DNA of 64,000 nt from [Actinomadura] parvosata subsp. kistnae (GCF_900323885.1 NZ_OOHJ01000015.1:1075486-1139485), one strand, 5' to 3'; shown: positions 33,126 to 42,326, counted from the stretch's first letter. Notes: generated by a model not told the origin, from the sequence alone. Numbers and translations: made by a program.

Positions 33126-34067
33126 TCATCTACGCAGATCCTTCAAATTGAGAGCTGAATTGCGCATATAGAATCTCTCGACGTACTCGTAGGTGATGAC
33201 CTTGAGTCCGCTTCTGACAGCCTCCCTGTAGCATTCGAAAAACAAAATTTGAAGCGCCTTCATATTTCTCAGCGAGTCTATTTTCTGGAGCATATCATCC
33301 AGTTCCACCTGGGTGATCGACAATGGTATTTGCGAGGACTTGCTCCGATCCATCCGTGCTTGCACGAATTTCCAGGCGTCACCATTGTCCAGCAGGCCGA
33401 GTTTCAGTGAGGTGTGCACCGCGCTCACCGGGATCACGGTTTCCCATTCCCGCTGCACCTCACCACTGCCGCTCTCGGCGAGGAAGATGATGTTCTCCCG
33501 GTTCTGGGCGATCTTGTAGTACATGTGGATCTCCCCCGTCACCTTCGTCGGGGGCAGGATGACGACGGCCACCGGCCGCTCCGCCAGCAGATCGCTGAGC
33601 CTGCTGTAGCCCAGCCGAGGGTCGGTATAGCCGTTCAGCTCCTCCCAATACTCGGCCAGGTTGGCTTCGACGTTCAGCTTCATCACGAGCAGGCTGTAAA
33701 TCAGCCGGAAGCGCTCCTCCGAGGCGTCCCCGACATCCTCATCGTGCAGGTCGACGATGATCGCGTTCCTGCCCTTGCGAGGTAACCCCTGATCACGGTG
33801 CAACCAGGAGGCGCACCGATGCGCCAGGGAGGTCTTCCCGCAGCCGCTGTCACCGACGATGGTGATCAGGTGCCCCCTGTTCGGCAGCACGCGATCATCG
33901 CTGAACACCCTGACGAACCGGTTGAACTCGGCCTCGCTGCTGTCCACGTCGACATACAGCTCCTTCTCGGGCACCTTCCAACGCCAGGGGCACAGCGGAG
34001 GATGGGACTCAGGGCCCGACCCCAGCGAATGGAACCCGAATGGGTTGTCATCCAGTGGCGGTGTCAT
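33126..34067 (-). CDS. P-loop NTPase
   Basis: A 313-residue protein with a Walker A motif GDSGCGKTSLAHRCA at 72-86 and a Walker B-like NAIIVDLHDEDVGD near 108-121. A second beta strand, PVAVVILPPT, is near 175. The order suggests a single AAA/KAP-type ATPase module without extra catalytic domains. The N-terminus (PLCPWRWKVPEKELYVD) precedes the ATPase. It starts one base after the stop of the membrane-protein gene and ends 15 bases before the larger ATPase, so all three are one operon. Two different ATPases in one operon suggest a complex, with the membrane protein as anchor or sensor. Confidence 0.78.
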   Translation of the reverse strand: MTPPLDDNPFGFHSLGSGPESHPPLCPWRWKVPEKELYVDVDSSEAEFNRFVRVFSDDRVLPNRGHLITIVGDSGCGKTSLAHRCASWLHRDQGLPRKGRNAIIVDLHDEDVGDASEERFRLIYSLLVMKLNVEANLAEYWEELNGYTDPRLGYSRLSDLLAERPVAVVILPPTKVTGEIHMYYKIAQNRENIIFLAESGSGEVQREWETVIPVSAVHTSLKLGLLDNGDAWKFVQARMDRSKSSQIPLSITQVELDDMLQKIDSLRNMKALQILFFECYREAVRSGLKVITYEYVERFYMRNSALNLKDLRR

Positions 34068-34068
34068 T

Positions 34069-34896
34069 TCAGCGCCTCCGGATGCCGGAGCCGGGAAGGC
34101 AGGAGCGGATCGGGCGGCTCAGCGCCGTCGCGACGCTCTCCACCTCCGCGTCGAAGGTGTCGAGCTCTTTGCGTAACCTGGTCACCTTCGACTGACGAGC
34201 CGGCACGTCTCCGCTCCAGAAGTTCGCATCGCCTTCCGCGAGGTCGTCGCCCTTCACGCGCTCCTTGAGCTTCCTCGCCTGATGCCACGCTGAGTGAAAG
34301 GAGATCACTCGGCCGATCTGCCGGAGGAGGTCAGTCCGGCGAAGCCGTACGGTCACCGCGTCCGGGCTCTTACCTCGCACCCATTCGGACGCGTAGGTTT
34401 CGATCGCCGCGCGGAAGTCCGCCACCGCGGTGCGCAGGGCGTCCGCGTCACGGACGCCACGATCGATGGCGGCTCGCCACCCCGTCGCGAGAAAGGTGAG
34501 CAGCGCCCCGAACGCGGCGGGCACGAGGACCTCTCCCATTCTGACCCAGAACGGCTTCGACTCCGTCACCTTGACCTGGGGCTCGGAGGCGAGGAGAGCC
34601 CGGCAGGCACGATCAAAGTCCGTTTTGTGATTGTCTCGCCACGTTTCTAGATCGATGGCCTTGTTGTCGACCCATAACTGACCTGTCGACAGCGAAGGCG
34701 ATGGCGAAGCCAGACCGAGCGACCCCGCTGCGGCAAGGAGCTCCGGCCGATGATCCGGCGATAGACAGAACACCGTCATAGTGTCATCCGGGGGTGCCGC
34801 ACGACTTTCTTCGGCCAGGACCGAAAACAGGAGTACGGTCGGCACCAAAACGACATATGAGAGGATCATGAGCGTGGCCCTTGGCTTCCTCCACAT
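34069..34896 (-). CDS. Two-helix membrane protein with cytoplasmic coiled coil
   Basis: A 275-residue protein (ATG 34896, GAAGG seven bases upstream; ATG 34914 is the alternative). A first membrane helix or uncleaved signal (TLMILSYVVLVPTVLLFSVLA) is followed by about 80 residues outside the cell (with a Cys in TVFCLSPDHRP and another in RACRAL), a second helix (VLVPAAFGALLTFLATGW) and some 140 cytoplasmic residues rich in helix-forming charged residues. This topology fits a sensor or anchor whose inner helices contact the two ATPases encoded just downstream. No family is recognised. Upstream DNA (34900-35130) is noticeably AT-richer than the surroundings. Confidence 0.68.
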   Translation of the reverse strand: MWRKPRATLMILSYVVLVPTVLLFSVLAEESRAAPPDDTMTVFCLSPDHRPELLAAAGSLGLASPSPSLSTGQLWVDNKAIDLETWRDNHKTDFDRACRALLASEPQVKVTESKPFWVRMGEVLVPAAFGALLTFLATGWRAAIDRGVRDADALRTAVADFRAAIETYASEWVRGKSPDAVTVRLRRTDLLRQIGRVISFHSAWHQARKLKERVKGDDLAEGDANFWSGDVPARQSKVTRLRKELDTFDAEVESVATALSRPIRSCLPGSGIRRR

Positions 34897-35187
34897 GCCT
34901 CCACCTTCGGTCATTTTCCTTACGCAAGATAGTCCTACTTCTCCGTCCGTAGATGCGCGTTCGCGATATGTCCCCCCAAGGCAGGATGTCATCGACAATA
35001 GCCATAAACCATCCTTTATGCGGCGCCAGTCATTCTTCGTAACATACGAGTGGATGGATGAGCCTCAGACAGAGGATCTTCACCGTCGCTCGCAGGCCGG
35101 CCCAACAGGGCCACTCCAGTCCAGTCAAGTGCAGAAATGGGCGCACTCGCGAGTAACATGCGTCCGCTCCGAGGGGATGACGGTCAC

Positions 35188-35595
35188 ATGACCCCGGAAA
35201 ACGCAGAGGCGATTCTCCAGGAATACTTCGCCCCCTGGATCAAGCAGCTCGGCCTCCGGGTGGAGGAGGTGGGCGAGCGTCACGCCGTCGTCCGGCTGCC
35301 CTGGTCCGACGATCTGGCCAGGGAGGGCGGCGGGCTGTGCGGGCAGGCCATGATGGCGGCGGCCGACACGGCCACGGTGCTGGCCATCGCGTCGGCGCGG
35401 GGCGGGTTCGTGCCGATGACCACGGTGCAGCAGGCCACGACGTTCCAGCGGCCCGTGGTGGGCAAGGACGTTCTACTCGACGTGCGCATCACGAAGCTGG
35501 GGCGGACACTGGCCTTCACCGAGATCACGCTCACGGCCGAGGGCGCGACCGAGACGGCCGCCCACGCCACCACCGTCTACGCGATCATGGGCTGA
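35188..35595 (+). CDS. PaaI-type hotdog thioesterase
   Basis: A 135-residue single hotdog-fold protein. ATG 35188 has GAGGGGATGA upstream and gives the usual N-terminus. The family pattern is clear: GLRVEEVGERHAVVRLPW, GGGLCGQAMMAAADTATVLAI with the polar residue of the active-site helix, and TVQQATTFQRPVVGKDVLLDVRITKLGRTLAFTEI. Such enzymes cleave aromatic or fatty acyl-CoA thioesters and act as dimers or tetramers. It begins about 290 bases from the divergent membrane-protein gene and stands alone. Confidence 0.9.
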   Translation: MTPENAEAILQEYFAPWIKQLGLRVEEVGERHAVVRLPWSDDLAREGGGLCGQAMMAAADTATVLAIASARGGFVPMTTVQQATTFQRPVVGKDVLLDVRITKLGRTLAFTEITLTAEGATETAAHATTVYAIMG

Positions 35596-35704
35596 TCCCG
35601 CCCGCATAGCCGCCCGGCTTACCTCTCAGGTAATCGCCAAGCCGTACCGACCCGGGGAGACTGTCGCATGCCCGCATCACTGAAACGGATTTTGGGGATG
35701 AATC

Positions 35705-36127
35705 ATGACGACTTACGACACCGTGCAAGAGTTGCTGCGGCGGATCGGCGAGGGTGACGTCGAGCGGATCGCCGAGTTGTTCGCCGAGAAGAGCGACTGG
35801 CGCTTCAACTGGCCCGCCGAGGGGCACCCCTCGGTGCCGTGGATCCGGCCCCGTTCCAGCCGCAGTGACGTGGCGGAGCACTTCCGCATGCTCGGGTCGT
35901 ACCACGTGCCCGAGCTCAACGGCACCACCGTCACGCGGATCCTGGTCGACGGAGACGACGCCGTCGTGCTCGGCGACATCTCGCAGACCGTCGCCGCCAC
36001 CGGCCTGTCCTACACCTCCCCGTTCGCCCTGCACCTCACGGTCACCGACGGCCTGATCACCCGCTACCACATCTACGAGGACAGCCTCACCGTCGCCCGC
36101 GCACACTCCGGCAGCGCCACCGCGTAG
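35705..36127 (+). CDS. SnoaL-like / NTF2-fold protein
   Basis: A 140-residue alpha+beta cone protein of the SnoaL/NTF2-like superfamily. The start helix TVQELLRRIGEGDVERIAELFAEKSDW, the conserved GD and the final strand HLTVTDGLITRYHIYEDS are typical. Members include polyketide cyclases, limonene-epoxide-hydrolase-like enzymes and many stress proteins; which this is cannot be told. It is 110 bases behind the thioesterase gene. The 3' end merges into a repeat array. Confidence 0.85.
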   Translation: MTTYDTVQELLRRIGEGDVERIAELFAEKSDWRFNWPAEGHPSVPWIRPRSSRSDVAEHFRMLGSYHVPELNGTTVTRILVDGDDAVVLGDISQTVAATGLSYTSPFALHLTVTDGLITRYHIYEDSLTVARAHSGSATA

Positions 36128-36260
36128 GCCACCACGAAGACCGCCACGAAGACCGCTACAGAGGCCGCCACGGAGGCCACCGCGGACGCCACCACGAAGG
36201 ACCACCGCAGAGGCCGCCACAGAGGCCACCGCGGACGCCAGCACGAAGGACCGCCGTGGA
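36110..36260 (+). repeat. Degenerate repeats continuing the end of the SnoaL-like gene
   Basis: The gene end gccaccgcgtaggccaccac is echoed by gccaccgcggacgccaccac near 36177 and again near 36230, with short gaagaccgccac and gaggccgccac modules between. Period is irregular (12-15 bases within about 55-base super-units). The array fills most of the 297 bases before the next gene; no other gene is visible there. Confidence 0.75.
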
Positions 36261-36424
36261 GACCTCCGCCTCATGATCGGCTTGTGATCGGCTTGCTCGC
36301 CGTCGTCCCACGCTCCCACGACCCGCCCGCCCACCCGCCCACCCACCTCTACGAGCACCTTTCAGCAGGTCCTGGCGTTCACGCGTCTCAGCGATCTCTC
36401 AGGTGTGGAAAGTAGGCTCACCGC

Positions 36425-39400
36425 ATGAAGCGTGTGGCCGCCCTGGTTGCGGCACTCGCCCTCATCGGGGTGACGGCGTGGCTCGTGTGGCCGTCGGCTC
36501 CGGAGGTGCGGGGTCAGGACCAGCGAATAACCGTCGTCGACGGACCGGACGACGACCAACGGGTCGAGCTCGATACGACGTTCTTCCCGCCGCCTGACGG
36601 TGGGAAGGCGCCTGCCGTGCTGCTCGCCCACGGGTTCGGCGGCAGCAAGCAGAGCATGCGCGACCAGGCGGTGCGCCTCGCCCAGCAGGGCTACGCCGTA
36701 CTGACCTGGTCGGCGCGCGGCTTCGGCCGCTCGACCGGGCAGATCGCGCTCAACTCGCCCGACTACGAGGTCAAGGACGTCAAGCAGCTCATCGACTGGC
36801 TGGCCAAGCGCCCGGAGGTCCGGCTCGACGCCTCGGGCGACCCGCGCGTGGGCATCGCGGGCGGCTCGTACGGCGGCGCCATCGCGCTGATGACCGCCGC
36901 CTACGACCATCGGGTGGACGCGATCGTCCCGCAGATCACCTGGTCCGACCTGGCCGACGCCCTCTTCCCCAACGCCGCCGCACAACCGTCTGGCGCGAGC
37001 ACCACCGCCGCACAGTCTCCTGGCGCGGGCACCGCCGCCCAGCCGTCCGGGGCGAGCCCCGCCGCGCGGCCTTCCAGTGCGGCCGTCCAGTCGGACGATG
37101 AGGCCGCCATGAGCGGGGTCTTCAAGCGCATGTGGGCCGGGATCTTCTTCGGCCAGGGCGTCTCGCTGGACGCCACGTCCTTGCTGAGCCGCAGGGAGAC
37201 GGCGGCCGGGCCGGTGACGGTGGAGCAGGCGCGGTGCGGCCGGTTCCGGCCGGAGATCTGCGACATCTACCAGCGGGTCGCCGAGACCGGCCGGGCCACG
37301 CCCGAGGCCGTCGAGCTGCTGCGCAAGTCCAGCCCGATCACCGTGGCCGCGCAGATCAAGGCGCCGACCCTGCTCATCCAGGGTCAGCGCGACTCGCTGT
37401 TCCCCCTCGGCCACGCCGACGCCAACGCCAGGGCCATCGCCGCCCAGGGCACGCCGGTGAGCCTGGCCTGGTTCGACGGGGGCCACGACGGCGGTAACGG
37501 CGAGACCGACTGGCTGTTCGACCAGTCGGTGGCCTGGTTCGCGCGCTACCTCAAGGGCGAAGGCGCGGGGCAGGCCGGGACGCCGGTGAGCGCGTTCACG
37601 GTGACGCGCGACGGCGGGCGCGACCCCGGCACCCGGCAGCGCATCCGCCTCCACCCGGAAGCCGCCTCCTACCCGGGCCTCGCCGGCACCGCGACCACCT
37701 CGGTCAGGCTGAACGGCCCCGAGCAGAACATCGTCAACCCGCCCGGCGGCGCCCCGGCCTCGGTCTCCACCGTGCCCGGCCTCGGCGGGCTGCTCGGCGG
37801 CCAGAACACCGGCGGCGTGTCCATCGACATGCCGGGCCAGAGCGCCGCGTTCGAGTCCGCGCCGCTCACCGCCCCGCTCCAGCTCACCGGCAGCCCCACC
37901 GTCCGGGTCCGGGTGACGGGCGAGGGCGAGGCCACCCTGTTCGCGAAGCTGTACGACGTCGCCGACGACACCCAGCTGCCCACCCTGCCCGCCGGTCTGG
38001 TGGCGCCCGTCCGGGTGACGATCCCGGAGGACGCGGGCAGCGCGGAGGCCACGATCAGCCTGCCCGCCGTCGACCACCGCTTCGCCGTCGGGCACCGGCT
38101 CCGCCTGGTCGTCACCACCACCGACATGGGATTCGCCACGCCCGCCCAGCCGGCCGCGTACCAGGTCGCGCTGGCCTCCCCCGCCGTCACCATCCCCACG
38201 GTGAGCACGCTCGCCGCCGCTCCCACGGGGGTGGCGTGGTGGGTGTGGGCGATGCCGCTCGCCGCCGTGCTGCTCGCCGCCGTCCTCCTGTCCACGGGCC
38301 GCTCCCGCCGCCGTCCTGTCCTCACGACAGCCGGCCAGGGCGGGGCCGCGCCGTCGGCCACACCGGACGCACCTCTCGCCGCACCCGCCCTGAACGGCAC
38401 GCCACAGGACGCTTCCGCCAGCAGCGCCAAGCACGACGCCAACGCCGACGCCACGAACGGGGCAACAGGCTCCTTCCCCACGAACGGTGCAGCGTATGAC
38501 GCCGACGCTGGGAGCGGGGCGGGGCACGACGGCACCGCACGTCCCGGCGGTGGCGATGCGAACGGTGGTCACGCCGACGTCACTGCCGACGATGGCAGGG
38601 CCGACGGTGGCCGTGGCGCTGACGGGGACGCCGGCCATGGCGATGGCGCAGGCGCTGGCAGCACGAGCAATGGTGTCGGTGGTGATGGCTGGAGCGAGGC
38701 CGGTGCCGGTATCGGCGGCGGCAGTGGTGTCGCCGCGGTGGCCGGCGGCGGGGTGCGGGGCGGTGCTGTCCGCTTCGAGGAGGCGGCTGGCGACGGTGCG
38801 GGGGTGCCGCTGGAGATCAGCGGGCTCACGAAGGCGTACCGGAACGGGGAGCTGGCCGTGAACGACCTGTCGTTCCGGGTGGAGCGGGGGCAGGTGCTCG
38901 GGCTGCTCGGTCCCAACGGGGCGGGTAAGACGACCACGATGCGGATGATGATGGGGCTCATCCATCCGGACGCCGGTGAGATCAGGATCTTCGGGGAGCG
39001 GGTCAGCCCGGGGGCGCCCGTGCTGTCGAGGCTCGGGTCGTTCGTGGAGGGGCCCGGGTTCCTGCCGCACCTGTCCGGGCGGGACAACATCGAGCTGTAC
39101 TGGGCCGCCACCGGCCGGCCCAAGGCGGACGCGCACTTCGAGGAGGCTCTGGAGATCGCGGGCCTGGGCAAGGCGCTGGAGCGGGCGGTGCGTACGTACT
39201 CGCAGGGCATGCGCCAGCGGCTGGCCATCGCGCAGGCGATGCTCGGCCTGCCGGACCTGCTCGTGCTGGACGAGCCCACCAACGGGCTCGACCCGCCCCA
39301 GATCCGGGAGATGCGGGAGGTGCTCAAGCGGTATGCGCGCGACGGTCGTACCGTGATCGTGTCCAGCCACATGCTGGCCGAGGTGGAGCAGACCTGCAGT

Positions 39401-39541
39401 CACGTGGTGGTCATGCGGCGCGGGCGGCTGGTGTCGGCGGGGCCCGTGTCGCGGCTGCTGGGCTCGGCGGCGGCCGTCAGGAACGGGCACGGGCCGCGCC
39501 TGGAAGACGTGTTCCTCGATCTCATCGGAGACAAGCCATGA
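36425..39541 (+). CDS. Membrane-anchored alpha/beta hydrolase fused to an ABC transporter ATPase
   Basis: A 1038-residue fusion. Residues 1-24 form an N-terminal membrane helix or signal anchor. Residues 45-600 are an X-Pro dipeptidyl-peptidase/CocE-type hydrolase with nucleophile Ser148 in GGSYGG, a HGFGG oxyanion motif and a C-terminal jelly-roll part. A second helix (WWVWAMPLAAVLLAAVLLS) lies at about 603-622. A 160-residue Gly/Ala/Asp-rich linker follows, then an ABC ATPase from about 795 with Walker A GPNGAGKTTT, signature SQGMRQR and Walker B LVLDEPTNGLD. Two helices would place the hydrolase outside and the ATPase inside. The stop overlaps the permease start by four bases. Similar hydrolase-ABC fusions occur in actinomycetes; the substrate is unknown. 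Confidence 0.85.
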   Translation: MKRVAALVAALALIGVTAWLVWPSAPEVRGQDQRITVVDGPDDDQRVELDTTFFPPPDGGKAPAVLLAHGFGGSKQSMRDQAVRLAQQGYAVLTWSARGFGRSTGQIALNSPDYEVKDVKQLIDWLAKRPEVRLDASGDPRVGIAGGSYGGAIALMTAAYDHRVDAIVPQITWSDLADALFPNAAAQPSGASTTAAQSPGAGTAAQPSGASPAARPSSAAVQSDDEAAMSGVFKRMWAGIFFGQGVSLDATSLLSRRETAAGPVTVEQARCGRFRPEICDIYQRVAETGRATPEAVELLRKSSPITVAAQIKAPTLLIQGQRDSLFPLGHADANARAIAAQGTPVSLAWFDGGHDGGNGETDWLFDQSVAWFARYLKGEGAGQAGTPVSAFTVTRDGGRDPGTRQRIRLHPEAASYPGLAGTATTSVRLNGPEQNIVNPPGGAPASVSTVPGLGGLLGGQNTGGVSIDMPGQSAAFESAPLTAPLQLTGSPTVRVRVTGEGEATLFAKLYDVADDTQLPTLPAGLVAPVRVTIPEDAGSAEATISLPAVDHRFAVGHRLRLVVTTTDMGFATPAQPAAYQVALASPAVTIPTVSTLAAAPTGVAWWVWAMPLAAVLLAAVLLSTGRSRRRPVLTTAGQGGAAPSATPDAPLAAPALNGTPQDASASSAKHDANADATNGATGSFPTNGAAYDADAGSGAGHDGTARPGGGDANGGHADVTADDGRADGGRGADGDAGHGDGAGAGSTSNGVGGDGWSEAGAGIGGGSGVAAVAGGGVRGGAVRFEEAAGDGAGVPLEISGLTKAYRNGELAVNDLSFRVERGQVLGLLGPNGAGKTTTMRMMMGLIHPDAGEIRIFGERVSPGAPVLSRLGSFVEGPGFLPHLSGRDNIELYWAATGRPKADAHFEEALEIAGLGKALERAVRTYSQGMRQRLAIAQAMLGLPDLLVLDEPTNGLDPPQIREMREVLKRYARDGRTVIVSSHMLAEVEQTCSHVVVMRRGRLVSAGPVSRLLGSAAAVRNGHGPRLEDVFLDLIGDKP
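36970..37090 (+). repeat. In-frame ~40-bp repeats inside the hydrolase domain
   Basis: Three imperfect copies of a 39-42 bp unit encode AAQPSGAST, AAQSPGAGT and AAQPSGASP followed by a decayed ARPSSA. They form an Ala/Pro/Ser loop insertion between the IVPQITWSDLADALFP and AMSGVFKRMW segments of the hydrolase, probably on the protein surface. Confidence 0.7.
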
Positions 39542-40386
39542 CCACCGCGACCGGCTACGCGCCGAACCGCACGCTGCCGTTGCGGGTGGAGTTCGTCCGG
39601 CAGTTCAAGCGGCGCCGGACGCTGGGCATGTTCGCGTTGCTGCTGGCGCTGCCGTGGGTGCTCGTGATCGCGTTCCAGATCGGGCCGCAGTCAAGCTCAC
39701 AGGGGCAGTCGGCGCTGCGCATGTCGGATCTGGCGACGCAGAGCGGGCTGAACTTCGCGGCGTTCGTCCTGTCGGTGTCGGCCAGTTTCCTGCTCGTGGT
39801 GGCGGTCGCGTTGTTCTGCGGCGACACGGTGGCGAGCGAGGCCAACTGGTCGTCCCTGCGCTACCTGCTGGCAGCGCCGATCCCGCGTGACCGGCTGCTG
39901 CGGCAGAAGCTGATCGTGGCGCTCGGCTACTCGGCGGCGGCGGTGATCGTGCTGCCGCTGATGGGGCTGCTCGCGGGCACGCTGGCGTTCGGCTGGGACG
40001 ACATCACGGTGCCCGGCACCGGCGAGACCATCCCGGCGTTCGACGTGCTGCCGCGCTTCGGGATCGTGATCGGGTACGCGCTGGTCAGCCAGCTCGTGGT
40101 GGCGGCTCTGGCCTTCCTCATCTCCACCATGACCGACTCCCCGCTCGGCGCGGTGGGCGGGGCGGTCGGGCTCTGGATCGTCTGCACGATCTTGCAGGCG
40201 GTGGAGGCGCTGGGGGTGCTGCGCGAGTTCCTGCCGACGTTCTGGAACAACGCCTGGACCGACGCCCTGGTGCCGGAGCTGGACTGGAGCGGGATGGCGA
40301 AGGGCGCGTCGGTGTCGGTCACGTACGCGGCGATCCTGATCGCGATCGCGTTCCGCCGCTTCCGCCGCAAGGACGTCACCAGCTGA
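39538..40386 (+). CDS. ABC-2 type transporter permease
   Basis: A 282-residue permease with six predicted membrane helices. The first follows RRRTLGMFALLLALPWVLVIAF; later ones include LLVVAVALFCGD, VIVLPLMGLLAGTLAFGW and LVSQLVVAALAFLIS. The ATG overlaps the stop of the hydrolase-ATPase fusion, so the two form one exporter with a single dedicated ATPase, presumably as a homodimeric complex. The substrate is unknown. The conserved YLLAAPIPRDRLLRQK segment after the second helix is the usual coupling region of the ABC-2 group. Confidence 0.88.
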   Translation: MTTATGYAPNRTLPLRVEFVRQFKRRRTLGMFALLLALPWVLVIAFQIGPQSSSQGQSALRMSDLATQSGLNFAAFVLSVSASFLLVVAVALFCGDTVASEANWSSLRYLLAAPIPRDRLLRQKLIVALGYSAAAVIVLPLMGLLAGTLAFGWDDITVPGTGETIPAFDVLPRFGIVIGYALVSQLVVAALAFLISTMTDSPLGAVGGAVGLWIVCTILQAVEALGVLREFLPTFWNNAWTDALVPELDWSGMAKGASVSVTYAAILIAIAFRRFRRKDVTS

Positions 40387-40580
40387 AGGCGGTCGATCCC
40401 GCGGTTCCGCCGCAAGGACCTGACCAGCCGGGGGCCGCCTTCCCAGCGTCCCATCGTGAGGGCGTCGGAGGCTGGAAGAGGGCGGCTGCGGCTCCGTCGG
40501 GAGGGCGCCGGGAGCTGAAGGAAGGCGGCTGCAGGGTCCGTCGGGAGGGCGTCAGGAGCTGGAGAAAGGCGGCTGCGGGG
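40362..40580 (+). repeat. Duplicated gene end followed by ~52-bp repeats
   Basis: The permease terminus ttccgccgcaaggacgtcac recurs 43 bases later as ttccgccgcaaggacctgac. Then three copies of a roughly 52-bp unit with the cores gaggctggaag/ggagctgaagg/ggagctggaga and ggcggctgcgg...gtccgtcgggagggcg run to about 40580. No gene lies between 40387 and 40619. Confidence 0.78.
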
Positions 40581-40619
40581 CCGGTGGTGGGGGGATGGGG
40601 TGGTGCTGCGGGTGGGTGG

Positions 40620-42134
40620 TCAGTCGGTGGTCCAGTCGAAGGCTTTGGTGACGGCCTTCTTCCAGCCGGCGTACGCCTTCTCGCGCCGCTCCTCGTTCCA
40701 CGTCGGGTTCCAGCGGCGCGACTCCGCCCAGTGCGCGCGCAGCTCGTCGGTGTCCTGCCAGTAGCCGACGGCGAGGCCGGCGGCGTAGGCGGCGCCGAGT
40801 GCGGTGGTCTCGGCGACGACGGGGCGGCTGACGGGGACGCCGAGGATGTCGGACTGGAGCTGCATGCACAGGTCGTTGGCGGTGACGCCGCCGTCCACGC
40901 GGAGGACGTCGAGCACGACGCCGGAGTCCCGCTGCATGGCCTCGACGACGTCGCGGCTCTGGTAGCAGATGGCTTCGAGGGTGGCGCGGGCGAGGTGGGC
41001 GTCGTTGTTGTAGCGGGACAGGCCGACGATGGCGCCGCGGGCGTCGGCCCGCCAGTAGGGGGCGAACAGGCCGGAGAAGGCGGGCACGAAGTACATGCCG
41101 CCGGAGTCGGCGACCTGACGGGCGAGCGTCTCGCTCTGGGCCGCGGAGGTGATGACGTGGAGCTGGTCGCGCAGCCACTGGACGGCGGAGCCGGTGACGG
41201 CGATCGAGCCTTCCAGGGCGAAGACGGCGGGCTGGTCGCCGAACTTGTAGGCGACGGTGGTGAGCAGGCCGCTCTGGGAGCGGACGCGGTCGGTGCCGGT
41301 GTTGAGCAGCAGGAAGTTGCCGGTGCCGTAGGTGTTCTTGGCCTCGCCGGGTGAGAAGCACACCTGGCCGACGGTGGCGGCCTGCTGGTCGCCGAGGATC
41401 GCGGTGATCGGCACTTCGCCGCCGAACGGCCCGTACCGGGTGGTGGTGCCGTAGCCGGCGGGGTCGGAGGAGGGGCGGATCTCGGGGAGCATGGCGCGGG
41501 GGATGCCGAAGTACGACAGCAGCTCGTCGTCCCAGTCGAGCGTGTCGAGGTCCATCAGCATGGTGCGGCTGGCGTTGGTGACGTCGGTGACGTGCACGCC
41601 GCCGTTGACGCCGCCGGTGAGGTTCCACACGGTCCAGGTGTCGGTGTTGCCGAAGATCGCCTCGCCGCGGTCCACGGCCTCGCGGACGCCGGGGACGTTC
41701 TCGAGAATCCACTGGATCTTGCCGCCGGAGAAGTAGGCGTCGGGGCGCAGGCCGGTCCTGTCGCGGATGACCTGGCCGCGTTCGTCCTGTTCGAGGGCGG
41801 CGGCGATGCGGTCGGTGCGGGTGTCCTGCCAGACGATGGCGTTGGAGTACGGGCGGCCGGTGCGCGGGTTCCACACGACGGTGGTCTCGCGCTGGTTGGT
41901 GACGCCGAGGGCGGCGAGGTCGCTGTCGTGCAGGCCGGCGCGTTGCAGGGTGGTCTGGATGACGGCGGCGGTCCTGGTCCAGATCTCGATGGGGTTGTGC
42001 TCGACCCAGCCGGCCCTGGGCAGGATCTGCTCGTGTTCGAGCTGGAACTTGGCGACCTCGGCGCCCTCATGGTCGAAGATCATGAAGCGGGTGCTGGTGG
42101 TGCCCTGGTCGACGGCGCCGACGAAGTCCGGCAT
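40620..42134 (-). CDS. glpK: Glycerol kinase
   Basis: A 504-residue FGGY-family kinase that phosphorylates glycerol to sn-glycerol 3-phosphate. Visible landmarks are the N-terminal phosphate motif AVDQGTTSTRFMIFD, the glycerol-site WVEHNPIEIW, GDQQAATVGQ, the ATP-site YGTGNFLLLNTG and RVDGGVTANDLCMQLQSD. Length and order match bacterial GlpK. The ATG at 42134 has GGGGAGAG upstream. It lies 192 bases downstream of glpF in the same direction, across a repeat array, and opposite to glpD. Confidence 0.97.
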   Translation of the reverse strand: MPDFVGAVDQGTTSTRFMIFDHEGAEVAKFQLEHEQILPRAGWVEHNPIEIWTRTAAVIQTTLQRAGLHDSDLAALGVTNQRETTVVWNPRTGRPYSNAIVWQDTRTDRIAAALEQDERGQVIRDRTGLRPDAYFSGGKIQWILENVPGVREAVDRGEAIFGNTDTWTVWNLTGGVNGGVHVTDVTNASRTMLMDLDTLDWDDELLSYFGIPRAMLPEIRPSSDPAGYGTTTRYGPFGGEVPITAILGDQQAATVGQVCFSPGEAKNTYGTGNFLLLNTGTDRVRSQSGLLTTVAYKFGDQPAVFALEGSIAVTGSAVQWLRDQLHVITSAAQSETLARQVADSGGMYFVPAFSGLFAPYWRADARGAIVGLSRYNNDAHLARATLEAICYQSRDVVEAMQRDSGVVLDVLRVDGGVTANDLCMQLQSDILGVPVSRPVVAETTALGAAYAAGLAVGYWQDTDELRAHWAESRRWNPTWNEERREKAYAGWKKAVTKAFDWTTD

Positions 42135-42159
42135 GGTGCTCTGCTCTCCCCTGATCGGT

Positions 42160-42325
42160 CAATCGAACCCTGGTCGGTCGGGCTCTGGTCGGTCGGGCTC
42201 TGGTCGGTCGGGCTCTGGTCGGTCGGTCCAGCCCCGGTCGGTCCACCCCGGTCGGTTCAGCTCTGGTCGGTCCACCCCGGTCGGTTCAGCTCTGGTCGGT
42301 CCAGCCCTGGCCGGTCGGGCTCTGG
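42160..42325. repeat. 15-bp tandem repeats between glpF and glpK
   Basis: A ctctggtcggtcggg unit is repeated four times at 42171-42220, then continues as alternating ggtcggtccaccccggtcgg and ttcagctctggtcggtcca modules to the glpF stop. Read in the direction of the operon, the unit resembles the sequence around the glpF stop codon. It lies in the intercistronic region and would be transcribed. Confidence 0.88.
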
Positions 42326-42326
42326 G

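Noticed and set aside
36362..39490. 1042-codon minus-strand frame opposite the hydrolase-ABC fusion
   Set aside because: It is an antisense shadow produced by high third-position GC; the plus-strand frame carries all the motifs.
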